From JAFNGF01 sp964567045 (GTDB lineage: Bacteria; Planctomycetota; Phycisphaerae; Sedimentisphaerales; Anaerobacaceae): DNA of 12,242 nt. A program made the translations under genes and the position numbers. The stretch is from assembly GCA_964567045.1 (NCBI GenBank), contig CAZMLE010000097.1, positions 1 through 12,242 of the forward strand, read 5' to 3'. This document shows positions 1 through 6,496 of the stretch, piece after piece. Below the pieces are notes generated by a model. That model saw only the letters and a list, made by a program, of their open reading frames with translations, was not told the origin of the DNA and searched no databases. Within the stretch, counting starts at the first letter, position 1; each line of letters opens with the position of its first letter.

Positions 1-1142
1 AGCTCTCTGGAGTGCCTCCAGAACCATAGGCCGACTCCCTGCTGCCGCGAATAATCCACCAGGTCTTTTATCTGGTCATCGCTCCACCTGGACCAGAAGC
101 CCTCGATCACGTGATACTCGAAACCCAGTTGGCCGGCCAGGCGTGAGAATTCCTTCATATCCTCCAATGAGCTTCCGCCGCCGTCCAGGTAACGCCACAC
201 CGCCCGTCCCGGCTTAAGCCAGTCGGCGTTGATCCCCTCGGGGAAAAGATTCGGGTCCGGCGGCGGACAAAGATTATGAACCACATCGCAGTTCACCAGC
301 GTATTTAGATCCGCTCCAATCATCACGGCCCTCCAGGGCGAGGTGATCGTTCCGGAAATGGCCGCCGGCTTGGACACACGCTCAATCTCGTCTTTATACC
401 GCAGCCTGTATGGGTAGGAAACGTGATGCTTGTGACCGAGAACAAGGTTGAATCCGCGATTTCCATCGCACTGTAGCGCCATGCCGCTGTAGTTTACCAG
501 CGCCGCCTCGGTAATCGAGGAGTAGCCGGCGCCGCCCGGCAGCTTGAACGTCATGGGCGGTGCGACCCACTGACCGGCCCGGATGTCGCCTACGTCATTC
601 TTGTCGTGCACTCCTTCATAGTGACCCTCCAGGTCGTGATACCAGACGGTACTGCCGGCCGGAATGACGAATGTTGTGGCCTCGTCCGGCACTCTTACGC
701 TCTCACCGCCAGGAATAATGTAGCGAAATGCAACGGCATCGTTGAATGACCGAGCATCCAGAGTGTAGCTGGTATTGCTTTTGCTATGCTTGAGGGAGAT
801 TCTTGCGCCGTTACAGTTATTAACAGCTTGGGAGTGTACGCCGCGCCAAGGGTAGGTCTCTTTCACCTTGTATTGCTCTACCCTGCCAAGCTCCAGCCCT
901 TGCGTGAGATCGGCACCGTCCACACTGAACTGCACGCGCGATCTCTCAATCACCGCCTTGTTTTTGAACGTTACGGTATAGTCTAAGCGACCCTTATCCA
1001 GAAGAAATTTCAATTGTACGTTGCCATCCGGACTGAGAACCTGGACCTGGTCTGCAGCCAGATCCGCCCAGAGTGAGTTTGCCATGCCCAGGATTACCGA
1101 AAGAGCGGTAATTACAATGAAGAAGCTGGCTCTTTTACACAT
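1..1142 (-). CDS. Glycoside hydrolase family 97 (alpha-glucosidase/alpha-galactosidase type), 3' end outside window
   Basis: About 380 codons are open from ATG at 1142 to the left edge without a stop, so the C-terminal part is missing. The N-terminus is a signal peptide: MCKRAS, then a hydrophobic stretch (FFIVITALSVILG), with likely cleavage after SLWA. An export destination (periplasm or surface) follows. Next comes a beta-rich domain opening with VLSPDGNVQLKF, typical of the GH97 N-terminal domain, with FNDAVAFRYIIPG and SPWRAVMIG further on. The start of the catalytic barrel shows GRAVWRYLDGG, LGFEYHVIEGFW and GVGLWFWRHSREL, which match GH97 as I know it. The catalytic acid and nucleophile residues would lie beyond the edge, so retaining versus inverting mechanism and substrate cannot be judged. 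The Shine-Dalgarno is weak (TTGGAAA). It is transcribed divergently from murC and is probably a carbohydrate-degradation gene unrelated to the wall operon. Confidence 0.85.
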   Translation of the reverse strand, partial: MCKRASFFIVITALSVILGMANSLWADLAADQVQVLSPDGNVQLKFLLDKGRLDYTVTFKNKAVIERSRVQFSVDGADLTQGLELGRVEQYKVKETYPWRGVHSQAVNNCNGARISLKHSKSNTSYTLDARSFNDAVAFRYIIPGGESVRVPDEATTFVIPAGSTVWYHDLEGHYEGVHDKNDVGDIRAGQWVAPPMTFKLPGGAGYSSITEAALVNYSGMALQCDGNRGFNLVLGHKHHVSYPYRLRYKDEIERVSKPAAISGTITSPWRAVMIGADLNTLVNCDVVHNLCPPPDPNLFPEGINADWLKPGRAVWRYLDGGGSSLEDMKEFSRLAGQLGFEYHVIEGFWSRWSDDQIKDLVDYSRQQGVGLWFWRHSRE

Positions 1143-1354
1143 GATTTGGTTTCCAATATTGCTGCTTAATGTCCACGAATAGGTTGCCAGCCCGTCAGAG
1201 GCAGCTCTGAGAGAAAATCGGGCGCCGAACTTAGCGTATTGTACTTTATGACCATTTGGCCGGCAATCCACCAGCGGCGGTGCGGTATCCACGTCGGTCA
1301 AGCTGTCTTACCGGTCAACTGTCGGGCTTTTTTCTTTTTTTTGCATCTTTTCTG

Positions 1355-1363
1355 TGCTACACT
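1355..1363 (+). promoter_or_regulatory. Possible extended -10 element for murC operon
   Basis: TGCTACACT matches an extended -10 (TG-N-TACACT). No good -35 lies 16-18 bases upstream, only T-rich sequence around 1335-1340. It is about 155 bases before the preferred GTG start of murC, so the palindrome at 1407-1500 would lie in the 5' leader. This is a weak call from pattern alone. Confidence 0.3.
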
Positions 1364-1406
1364 GCTTGTGCCTATGAGCAAGCCGAATATACAAGCCTGT
1401 AATAAC

Positions 1407-1500
1407 CTGGATTCCCCCCGCCGGTTTGCTTCGCCTGCCCCCGCGTCTCCCGACGCGAGTCGGGGCGGCGGGCAAACGCGAAGCAGCGGGGGCGATGACA
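1407..1500. repeat. GC-rich palindromic element upstream of murC
   Basis: The element is framed by CCTGGATTCC on the left and GATGACA on the right, the layout of the common dispersed GGATTCC...GATGACA palindromes of bacterial intergenic DNA. Nested stems are visible: CCCCCGC (1415-1421) with GCGGGGG (1486-1492), GCTTCGC (1428-1434) with GCGAAGC (1478-1484), and CCCGAC (1449-1454) with GTCGGG (1459-1464) closing a GCGA loop. Related elements sit at 3841-3864 and 5886-5912 in this window. Its position supports placing the murC start downstream of it. Confidence 0.75.
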
Positions 1501-1517
1501 AAAGAGGTGTAAAAGCT

Positions 1518-2957
1518 GTGCACAGATATGAGGTGGTAAATTTCAGCACCGGCCTGAACTTAGCGGGCAAAAGATTCCACTTTATCGGCGCAGGCGGTAT
1601 CGGAATGAGTGGACTGGCGCGGCTACTAATCAAGAATAATGCCATTGTGACCGGCTCAGACCAAACCGCAACTGCCGTAACAGCCAAGCTGGTCCAGTTG
1701 GGGGCCGATATAAAGATCGGCCACAGCCCCGACAACCTCAACTCTGAAATGGATGCGGTCGTCATTTCGGCAGCCATAAAACCGGATAATCCCGAATTGA
1801 AACTGGCGCAGGCAAGGGGATGCAAAATCTATAAATACGCCCAGATGTTGGGCCAGCTAATGAACTGCTATAAGGGCATAGCGATAGCCGGCACTCACGG
1901 AAAGAGCACGACCAGCGGCTGGCTCAGCTACCTGCTAAGACAAGTGGGCATCGACGTGAACTTTATTGTCGGTGCCGAAGTCAGCCAATTGGGCAGCTCT
2001 TCCGGCGTGGGAGATAGTGAGTATTTCGTCGCCGAGGCCTGCGAATACGACCATAGCTTTTTGAACCTACGGCCTAAAATCGCCTGCATACTCAACATAG
2101 AAGAAGACCACCTGGACTACTATAAGGACGAAGATGAGATAGTGGGAGCATTTACTGAATTTGCCCTGGGCGTAAAACCGGACGGCGTGCTAATTGGGAA
2201 TGGCCATGACAAAAATGTCGCAAAAATAGCTGGAAAAATTCTAAATTCCAAATTCGAAGTTCGAAGTTTTTTCACATTCGGGCTTGATGCAGGTTGTAAT
2301 TTCTATGCTCAGCATCTCGTTCTGCATGACGGCCTTTATAGCTTTGACGTCTATCATAACGGCGAACTGCTGGGGCCAACCAGTATCTCGCTTCCGGGCA
2401 GGCACAACGTCGCCAATGCGCTGGCAGTGCTTGCTATGGCGGTCAATGTGGGCGTATCTTGCCAGCAGGTGCTTGCCAGACTTTCCAGCTTCACCGGGGT
2501 CGATCGCCGGCTGATGCTGAAGGGCCAGATCCGCCGGGTCACAGTCCTCGATGATTATGCTCACCACCCAACTGAGATAAAGGCGAGCCTTGAGGCGATA
2601 CGCCAGAGGTATCAGCCTAAGCGGATTTGGTGCATTTTCCAGCCCCATCAATACAGCAGGACGAGATTTTTGCTTGATGATTTTGCCGAAAGTTTTAAGC
2701 TTGCCGACGTAACAATAGTGCCGGAGATTTACTTTGTCCGCGACTCGCAGCAGAGCAAAAAAGAAGTCAACGCCCAGATGCTGGTCGATAAGATGCGGGC
2801 TAACGGCACAGACGCCGTATTTATCGACGACTTCGGGGCAATTTGCGACTATCTGCAGGCAAATGTAGCCGCCGGCGATCTGGTGATTACGATGGGCGCA
2901 GGCGATATCTGGAAGGTAGCAGATGAATATATTCACCGGCTTAGAGGAAATAGTTGA
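1518..2957 (+). CDS. murC: UDP-N-acetylmuramate--L-alanine ligase
   Basis: MurC adds L-Ala to UDP-MurNAc using ATP, the first amino acid step of peptidoglycan stem peptide synthesis in the cytoplasm. With the GTG start at 1518 the protein is 479 aa, normal for the family. The Rossmann motif GAGGIGMSG (residues 24-32) is a MurC hallmark. The ATP loop GTHGKSTT is at 125-132. EACEYDHSFL, LNIEEDHLDYY, GRHNVANALA, LDDYAHHPTEI and FQPHQYSRT follow in the usual order of the Mur ligase central and C-terminal domains, and MGAGDIWKVADEYI ends the protein. GTG 1518 was chosen because GAGGTG (1504-1509) lies 8 bases upstream and because upstream codons read through a palindrome; ATG 1374 or 1239 are formal alternatives. 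It overlaps murB by 35 bases, implying translational coupling. A heptamer repeat lies inside the coding region at 2238-2265. Confidence 0.95.
   Translation: MHRYEVVNFSTGLNLAGKRFHFIGAGGIGMSGLARLLIKNNAIVTGSDQTATAVTAKLVQLGADIKIGHSPDNLNSEMDAVVISAAIKPDNPELKLAQARGCKIYKYAQMLGQLMNCYKGIAIAGTHGKSTTSGWLSYLLRQVGIDVNFIVGAEVSQLGSSSGVGDSEYFVAEACEYDHSFLNLRPKIACILNIEEDHLDYYKDEDEIVGAFTEFALGVKPDGVLIGNGHDKNVAKIAGKILNSKFEVRSFFTFGLDAGCNFYAQHLVLHDGLYSFDVYHNGELLGPTSISLPGRHNVANALAVLAMAVNVGVSCQQVLARLSSFTGVDRRLMLKGQIRRVTVLDDYAHHPTEIKASLEAIRQRYQPKRIWCIFQPHQYSRTRFLLDDFAESFKLADVTIVPEIYFVRDSQQSKKEVNAQMLVDKMRANGTDAVFIDDFGAICDYLQANVAAGDLVITMGAGDIWKVADEYIHRLRGNS
2238..2265 (+). repeat. Four-unit imperfect heptamer tandem repeat inside murC
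   Basis: Units are ATTCTAA, ATTCCAA, ATTCGAA and GTTCGAA, contiguous and each one or two bases different from the next, then GTTTTTT. The repeat encodes roughly NSKFEVRS, between the central and C-terminal domains of MurC. Because 7 is not a multiple of 3, any change of one or two units would break the frame. Confidence 0.7.
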
Positions 2958-3804
2958 AACTAATCATCCATTAGCTCAGCACACGTGGTACGGTTTGGGA
3001 GGGCCGGCCGACTATTTCATCAGGCCTAAGACCGTCGAGCAGCTTCAGGAATTAGCCCGCCGATGCAGCGAAAACCACTTACCAATTTACGTGCTGGGCT
3101 TTGGCTCCAATCTGCTAATCAGCGATGACGGCGTCAGAGCAGCAGTAGTAAAACTTGAAGCAGACCAGTTCACGCAGACACAATTCAAGGACGAAGAGCT
3201 TACCGCCTGGGCAGGTGCAGAATTGAGCAAGCTGGTTTTGACCTGCGTGCAGAAAGGGCTTTCAGGCATAGAGGCTCTAACAGGCATACCAGGCTCTGTC
3301 GGCGGAGCAGTCAGAATGAATGCGGGCGGCAACTTCGGAGATATCGGCGCCGCTGCAGAATCTGTCACGCTGATGGATAGTCACGGCAACATTTTTGACA
3401 AGAAAAAACCCGAGCTGATATTTGACTATCGCAGCACCAACATCGCCGCCAAATTTATCTTGAACGCTGAGCTTAAACTGGCCAGCGCCGACCCCGAGCA
3501 GATTATGCGAACGGTCAAGGAGATATGGATTCATAAAAAGAATAGCCAGCCTTTGAACACAAGAAATTGCGGCTGCATATTCAAGAACCCCCGAGGAGTT
3601 TCCGCCGGCGCTCTGATTGACAGGGCCGGCCTTAAAGGACTGCAGATTGGCGGAGCCACCGTGAGTGAAAAGCACGCGAATTTCATAGTCGCGGGCAAGG
3701 GCTGCAGAAGCCGTGATGTCACCAGGCTAATAGACGCCATAAGAGAAAGGGTCAGGGAACAGTTTGATGTCGAGCTGGAGCTGGAAATCGAGGTCTGGAA
3801 GTGA
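2923..3804 (+). CDS. murB: UDP-N-acetylenolpyruvoylglucosamine reductase
   Basis: MurB is the FAD enzyme that reduces UDP-GlcNAc-enolpyruvate to UDP-MurNAc with NADPH, the step just before MurC. The 293-aa length fits the shorter type II class. FAD-binding motifs are visible: TWYGLGGPADYF (about 21-32), LGFGSNLLISDDG (58-70) and GIPGSVGGAVRMNAGG (about 120-135). FDYRST carries the conserved Tyr-Arg pair. The proton-donor motif reads CGCIFKNP at 216-223, with Cys218 where E. coli has Ser229. The C-terminus VELELEIEVW supplies the expected acidic residue. The ATG at 2923 has GGAAGG (2911-2916) six bases upstream and lies inside the 3' end of murC. The order murC-murB-ddl-ftsQ is the classical end of a division/cell-wall cluster. 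Confidence 0.95.
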   Translation: MNIFTGLEEIVETNHPLAQHTWYGLGGPADYFIRPKTVEQLQELARRCSENHLPIYVLGFGSNLLISDDGVRAAVVKLEADQFTQTQFKDEELTAWAGAELSKLVLTCVQKGLSGIEALTGIPGSVGGAVRMNAGGNFGDIGAAAESVTLMDSHGNIFDKKKPELIFDYRSTNIAAKFILNAELKLASADPEQIMRTVKEIWIHKKNSQPLNTRNCGCIFKNPRGVSAGALIDRAGLKGLQIGGATVSEKHANFIVAGKGCRSRDVTRLIDAIRERVREQFDVELELEIEVWK

Positions 3805-3818
3805 TCTCGTCTCTCGTC

Positions 3819-3864
3819 CCCCTGCTTCCGCAGGGGCAAGCCTGTCCCCGCGAAACGGGGATGA
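3819..3864. repeat. Double hairpin / dispersed palindrome between murB and ddl
   Basis: There are two adjacent stem-loops. CCCCTGC (3819-3825) pairs with GCAGGGG (3830-3836) around TTCC, and CCCCG (3846-3850) pairs with CGGGG (3856-3860). The second is flanked by TGT and ATGAC, the same framing as other GTC(A/C)...GATGAC elements here. No T-run follows, so it is more likely a repeat or an mRNA processing/stability element than a terminator. Confidence 0.7.
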
Positions 3865-3901
3865 CTCGTTGCTCGGGGCCCAAAAGTCCTCGGAGAGCAA
3901 A

Positions 3902-4858
3902 TTGAAAATAGAAAATAACAGATTAACAGTCGCTGTGCTTATGGGGGGTATTAGCGAAGAACGCGATATCAGTATTCAAAGCGGTACCTGCATCGCCCAG
4001 GCGCTGGAAGAGGCCGGACTAAATGTAGTAACTGCTGACATCCAGCCGAACAGACTGGATGTACTGGATAGTAGTGACCGCGACGTGTTTTTTCTTGCCC
4101 TGCACGGTAAATTCGGCGAAGACGGCCAGCTCCAGCAGCTTCTGGAAGGAAGAGGACTTATCTACACAGGCAGCAGCCCAAAGGCCAGCAGATTAGCGTT
4201 CGACAAGATGGCCAGCAAAAAAGTCTTTGCCCAGGCCGGGATTAACGTTCCGCCGGCAGTTGAATTCAGCCCCGGCGTTGGCATCAAGCAGCTTGAACAG
4301 CAGTTGCAGTCCCTGGGGGACAAATACGTGGTAAAACCGATAAGGCAGGGAAGCAGTGTCGGCATTAGCATTGTCACCGGCACTGGCCAAGCGGTCGCCG
4401 TCGCGCAAAAGACTTACATAGAATTCGGCGACTGTATGATTGAAAAATTCATTCCCGGCAGAGAAGTAACTGTCGGCATTTTAGAAGACCGGGCACTGCC
4501 GATTGTGGAGATAAGAAGTAAGACCGGCTTCTATGATTATCAGGCAAAATACATCGATGAGCGAACAGAGTATTTATTCGATACCATTGACGATGCCGCC
4601 GTTGCGGCAAAGATCAAAACGGCAGCGCTGGGTTGTTCTGCCGCCTTGGGCTGCCGACACTTTGCCAGAGTCGATCTCATCTTGGGCGAAGACGACATCC
4701 CGTATGCTCTGGAAGTTAACACTATTCCGGGATTTACAACCCACTCACTTCTTCCCAAAGCAGCGGCCAAAGCAGGACTTTCCATGAGCGAATTGTGCGT
4801 GAAAATCGTAGAGTTGGCTTATTCGTATGGCCGTCAGAAGAAAAAAAACAGAAAGTAA
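3902..4858 (+). CDS. ddl: D-alanine--D-alanine ligase
   Basis: Ddl is an ATP-grasp enzyme joining two D-Ala for the peptidoglycan precursor. From TTG 3902 the protein is 318 aa, the normal length. Motifs: VLMGGISEERDISI near the N-terminus, FLALHGKFGEDGQLQ, LEGRGLIYTGSSPKAS, SRLAFDKMASK, YVVKPIRQGSSVGI, EKFIPGREVTVGI, then the omega-loop KTGFYDYQAKY. Its Tyr favours D-Ala rather than D-lactate as second substrate. RVDLILGEDDIPYALEVNTIPGFT holds the metal-binding Asp/Glu/Asn. The frame is open from ATG 3764, which would overlap murB by 41 bases, but that extension translates the hairpins at 3819-3864 into Ser/Pro-rich sequence. TTG 3902 is preceded by GGAGAG (3892-3897) and puts the first beta strand in the usual place. 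The 3' end overlaps ftsQ by 32 bases and encodes a basic tail. Confidence 0.94.
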   Translation: MKIENNRLTVAVLMGGISEERDISIQSGTCIAQALEEAGLNVVTADIQPNRLDVLDSSDRDVFFLALHGKFGEDGQLQQLLEGRGLIYTGSSPKASRLAFDKMASKKVFAQAGINVPPAVEFSPGVGIKQLEQQLQSLGDKYVVKPIRQGSSVGISIVTGTGQAVAVAQKTYIEFGDCMIEKFIPGREVTVGILEDRALPIVEIRSKTGFYDYQAKYIDERTEYLFDTIDDAAVAAKIKTAALGCSAALGCRHFARVDLILGEDDIPYALEVNTIPGFTTHSLLPKAAAKAGLSMSELCVKIVELAYSYGRQKKKNRK

Positions 4859-5765
4859 GACCGGCAGAATATCCTTTAAGGCAGGCTCCTTCAAAAAAGA
4901 CAAAAAGCGTAGCGCTGATTCCAGCAGCGTGGGTCGCAGGAGCGTTCTCAAGGTATTAGCGGTGATTTCTGTCCTTGGGGCGGCCGGGGCTGGCCTGGTA
5001 TTCTTAGATAAATATGTACACAAGGCGGTCTCTGCCAAAGTCACCGCTATTGAATTAGTTAGTCCGCCGGCCTGGCTTAACCAACCGCTCAAAGAGAAAA
5101 TCTGTTCTGCTGCCGCCGCCGGTATCCAAGGTCGAAAACTTGATGAAAATACCGCCCGTTTGGTTCAAGCCAATCTCCAGCAGAAACTCGCTTGGCTGGT
5201 GAATGTCAGAGTGCAGGCGGCCCCAGATAGAATTCTTATTCACGCTGATTATCGAAAGCCGATTGCCCTGGTCAAAGTGGGTCTACGTAAATTCTACGTT
5301 GACGCCGAGCGGGTAGTGCTCGATTTTGTGCCGATGCCGAATCTGCCCATCGTGACTGTACGAGGTTTGTCGCCGATAATGAGCATACCGGCGGTCGGCC
5401 AAGTCTGGCAGCGTGACGACCTGGCTGAAACAATAGCCATATTGGTCCGGCTCGACCGAATGGATAAACTTGTCACGCCAGGCAAACCTCTGCTTGGCGA
5501 AATCGACAGCATCAATGTGGGTAACTTCAAGGGCCGACAAGACAAACGCTTCCCACACATTGTCCTGTATGCAAAGGATAGTACCGAGATCATCTGGGGC
5601 GCCGAGGTAGGTACATGGGCGCAGTATTTTGAGGCGAAGGACGAGGAGAAGCTGGCCAAGCTCTACAACTATTACAAGCAACGCGGCTCGCTGCTAAATG
5701 GCGCCAAATACATTAACCTGCGCGACCCGCAGGGCAGTATTTCTTTGCCGATCGACAGATATTAG
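4827..5765 (+). CDS. ftsQ: FtsQ/DivIB-like cell division membrane protein
   Basis: FtsQ is a single-pass membrane protein of the divisome whose outer part contacts other septal proteins. The 312-aa product has a basic cytoplasmic N-terminus (RRKK, KKDKKR), one transmembrane helix at about 39-60 (SVLKVLAVISVLGAAGAGLVF) and a long extracytoplasmic part. Right after the helix, VTAIELVSPPAWLNQPLKEKI is in POTRA position, and LVNVRVQAAPDRILIHADYRKPIALVKV with FYVDAERVVLD resembles the FtsQ beta domain (a value-plus-new-residue pattern, known as xxDxxGxxF in others). Sequence similarity is modest, and the call leans on topology, length and position directly after ddl. The start codon lies inside ddl with no good Shine-Dalgarno, suggesting coupled translation. 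The gene is followed by a strong terminator, so it ends the operon. Confidence 0.75.
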   Translation: MAVRRKKTESKTGRISFKAGSFKKDKKRSADSSSVGRRSVLKVLAVISVLGAAGAGLVFLDKYVHKAVSAKVTAIELVSPPAWLNQPLKEKICSAAAAGIQGRKLDENTARLVQANLQQKLAWLVNVRVQAAPDRILIHADYRKPIALVKVGLRKFYVDAERVVLDFVPMPNLPIVTVRGLSPIMSIPAVGQVWQRDDLAETIAILVRLDRMDKLVTPGKPLLGEIDSINVGNFKGRQDKRFPHIVLYAKDSTEIIWGAEVGTWAQYFEAKDEEKLAKLYNYYKQRGSLLNGAKYINLRDPQGSISLPIDRY

Positions 5766-5777
5766 CCCGGCGTTTAG

Positions 5778-5823
5778 CCCCCAAATCTTGACTGTCCTCA
5801 GACAAGCTTATTTGGGGGTTTTC
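5778..5823 (+). terminator. Intrinsic terminator of the murC-ftsQ operon
   Basis: CCCCCAAAT (5778-5786) pairs with ATTTGGGGG (5810-5818). Inside it CTTG (5787-5790) pairs with CAAG (5803-5806) and CTG with CAG around TCCT. TTTT follows directly at 5819-5822. It lies 13 bases after the ftsQ stop. Confidence 0.85.
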
Positions 5824-5827
5824 CCTG

Positions 5828-5850
5828 CCCCCGAACGTCGTAGTCGGGGG
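5828..5850. repeat. GC-rich hairpin after the terminator
   Basis: CCCCCGA (5828-5834) pairs with TCGGGGG (5844-5850) around a nine-base loop, followed by TTATT. It could act as a second terminator, or be part of a degenerate copy of the dispersed palindrome family. Confidence 0.6.
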
Positions 5851-5885
5851 TTATTGGGGATTGCCATTCCCGCGTGGGCACCCCC

Positions 5886-5912
5886 TGTCATTCCGTGCTT
5901 GACACGTAATCC
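5886..5912. repeat. Dispersed element of the TGTCATTCC...AATCC type
   Basis: TGTCATTCC at the left and TAATCC at the right flank an imperfect inverted repeat, CGTG (5894-5897) with CACG (5903-5906). The framing matches the common intergenic TGTCATTCC...GGAATCC palindromes. Confidence 0.6.
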
Positions 5913-5963
5913 ATATTTATCACCGCAATTTATCGTAGAACCGCCGTAGGAGGATTGCGGGGT

Positions 5964-5995
5964 TGTCATTGCGAGGCCGAAGGCCGAAGCAATCT
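5964..5995. repeat. Dispersed element GTCATTGCGAG...GCAATCT, copy 1
   Basis: The ends are GTCATTGCGAG and GAAGCAATCT, with the inner direct repeat GGCCGAA twice (5975-5981 and 5982-5988). ATTGC and GCAAT form the outer inverted repeat. It ends exactly next to the stop codon of the dockerin relic. Other copies lie at 6124-6163 and 7772-7798. Confidence 0.7.
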
Positions 5996-6064
5996 CTATG
6001 CAATGATGTGATCTATATCGAGAGCGGTGAGTTCGCCATCACCGTCGATGTCGCCGCCGTTTGC
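5996..6064 (-). pseudogene. Dockerin-like calcium-loop fragment (relic)
   Basis: The minus strand encodes ANGGDIDGDGELTALDIDHII followed by Ala and a stop (TAG at 5996-5998). D-I-D-G-D-G-x-L-T-x-x-D is the calcium-binding loop of a type I dockerin half-repeat, normally found at the C-terminus of secreted polysaccharide-acting enzymes. Nothing upstream in the frame looks like a protein: it quickly runs into a GC hairpin (6083-6111) and a dispersed repeat (6124-6163). I read it as the surviving 3' tip of a lost or rearranged gene. The match is short, so chance cannot be excluded. Confidence 0.5.
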
Positions 6065-6082
6065 CCTGCGCAGCCCTTCTTG

Positions 6083-6111
6083 CCCGCCCCAGAATAGGGT
6101 CTGTGGGCGGG
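6083..6111. repeat. GC-rich hairpin
   Basis: CCCGCCC (6083-6089) pairs with GGGCGGG (6105-6111), and inside it CAGA (6090-6093) pairs with TCTG (6100-6103) around ATAGGG. It has no T-run. It lies between the dockerin relic and the next dispersed element. Confidence 0.65.
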
Positions 6112-6123
6112 GGCTACATTCCT

Positions 6124-6163
6124 CGTCATTGCGAGCGCCGCGCAGCGACGCGAGGCAATCCAG
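6124..6163. repeat. Dispersed element GTCATTGCGAG...GCAATCC, copy 2
   Basis: The left end CGTCATTGCGAGCG and right end CGAGGCAATCCAGA enclose a palindromic core in which GCGCAGCG and CGCGAGG alternate. It has the same ends as the copies at 5964-5995 and 7772-7798, but a longer core. Confidence 0.7.
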
Positions 6164-6210
6164 ATACTCACCCCGCCCCCAGCCACTTTCGATTTCTGAT
6201 ATTTCCTTGC

Positions 6211-6239
6211 TTGGAAAAAGATATGTCAGTCTGTATAAT
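6211..6239 (+). promoter_or_regulatory. Sigma70-type promoter
   Basis: TTGGAA (6211-6216) is followed after 17 bases by a perfect TATAAT (6234-6239). The expected start point, about seven bases downstream, is 6246, next to the ATG of the small ORF at 6247. The promoter therefore either makes a leaderless message for that ORF, or supplies a transcript that continues into the helicase gene at 6497. Confidence 0.6.
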
Positions 6240-6246
6240 CCACCTG

Positions 6247-6468
6247 ATGAGTAACGAGCCGGATACCTGTCGAAAGTACCTGCTCCCAAAGTTGGTTGAC
6301 GCCTATTGGGATAACAAACCCCATTCATTCACCGAGCAAAGGAACCTTCAAAAAAAGAAGGCCGCCGCCCTGGTCGCTACGCTCGTCTACATCCGCAACG
6401 GCAGCAAGTTTATCGAACAATTCGAACAAAACAATACTTGTCCGCCTTCCGTCTGGCGGAAGCAATAA
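6247..6468 (+). CDS. Small protein with HsdR-like N-terminus (possible relic)
   Basis: This is a 73-aa open frame from ATG 6247 (ATG 6223 is an alternative, but it lies upstream of the predicted transcript start). MSNEPDTCRKYLLPKLVDAYW and NKPHSFTEQR resemble, from memory, the extreme N-terminus of one class of type I restriction HsdR subunits (NEADTCRK...LPKL..AGW...EQ). Instead of the nuclease domain that should follow, there is a lysine-rich switch (LQKKKAAALVATLVYIRNG) and a short end. It may be a truncated, rearranged hsdR start, or an independent small protein. There is no Shine-Dalgarno, as expected for a leaderless message. It ends 28 bases before the helicase start. Confidence 0.45.
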   Translation: MSNEPDTCRKYLLPKLVDAYWDNKPHSFTEQRNLQKKKAAALVATLVYIRNGSKFIEQFEQNNTCPPSVWRKQ

Positions 6469-6496
6469 TCAGGTTAATATTCTTTAGGATTGTCTG

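Larger units (their letters stand above)
1143..1517. other. Divergent intergenic region between GH97 gene and murC
   Basis: This 375-base stretch separates two genes that point away from each other, so it should contain both promoters. Visible contents are a T-rich tract near 1327-1342, a possible extended -10 at 1355-1363, and a large GC-rich palindrome at 1407-1500. An open frame from ATG 1239, in frame with murC, crosses the whole stretch, but its translation (poly-Phe, then Pro/Gly/Arg-rich sequence) does not look like protein and is longer than MurC needs. Confidence 0.6.
5766..6246. other. Repeat-rich intergenic region with gene relics
   Basis: No intact gene is visible between the ftsQ stop and the small ORF at 6247. 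The stretch holds the operon terminator, at least three GTCATT...AATC elements, two further GC-rich hairpins (5828-5850 and 6083-6111), and a dockerin-like relic on the minus strand. A short plus-strand frame over 6061-6246 is translated repeat sequence and is not believed. Confidence 0.7.

Noticed and set aside
786..986. 66-codon plus-strand open frame
   Set aside because: It is antisense to the GH97 coding sequence, which is open and motif-rich over the same bases.
2241..2936. 231-codon open frame on the minus strand over murC
   Set aside because: It lies wholly inside murC, which has all family motifs; the antisense translation has no recognisable domain.
5828..6163. CRISPR array in the repeat-rich region
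   Set aside because: Repeats are few, differ in core and spacing, and are palindromic dispersed elements without regular spacers or cas genes.
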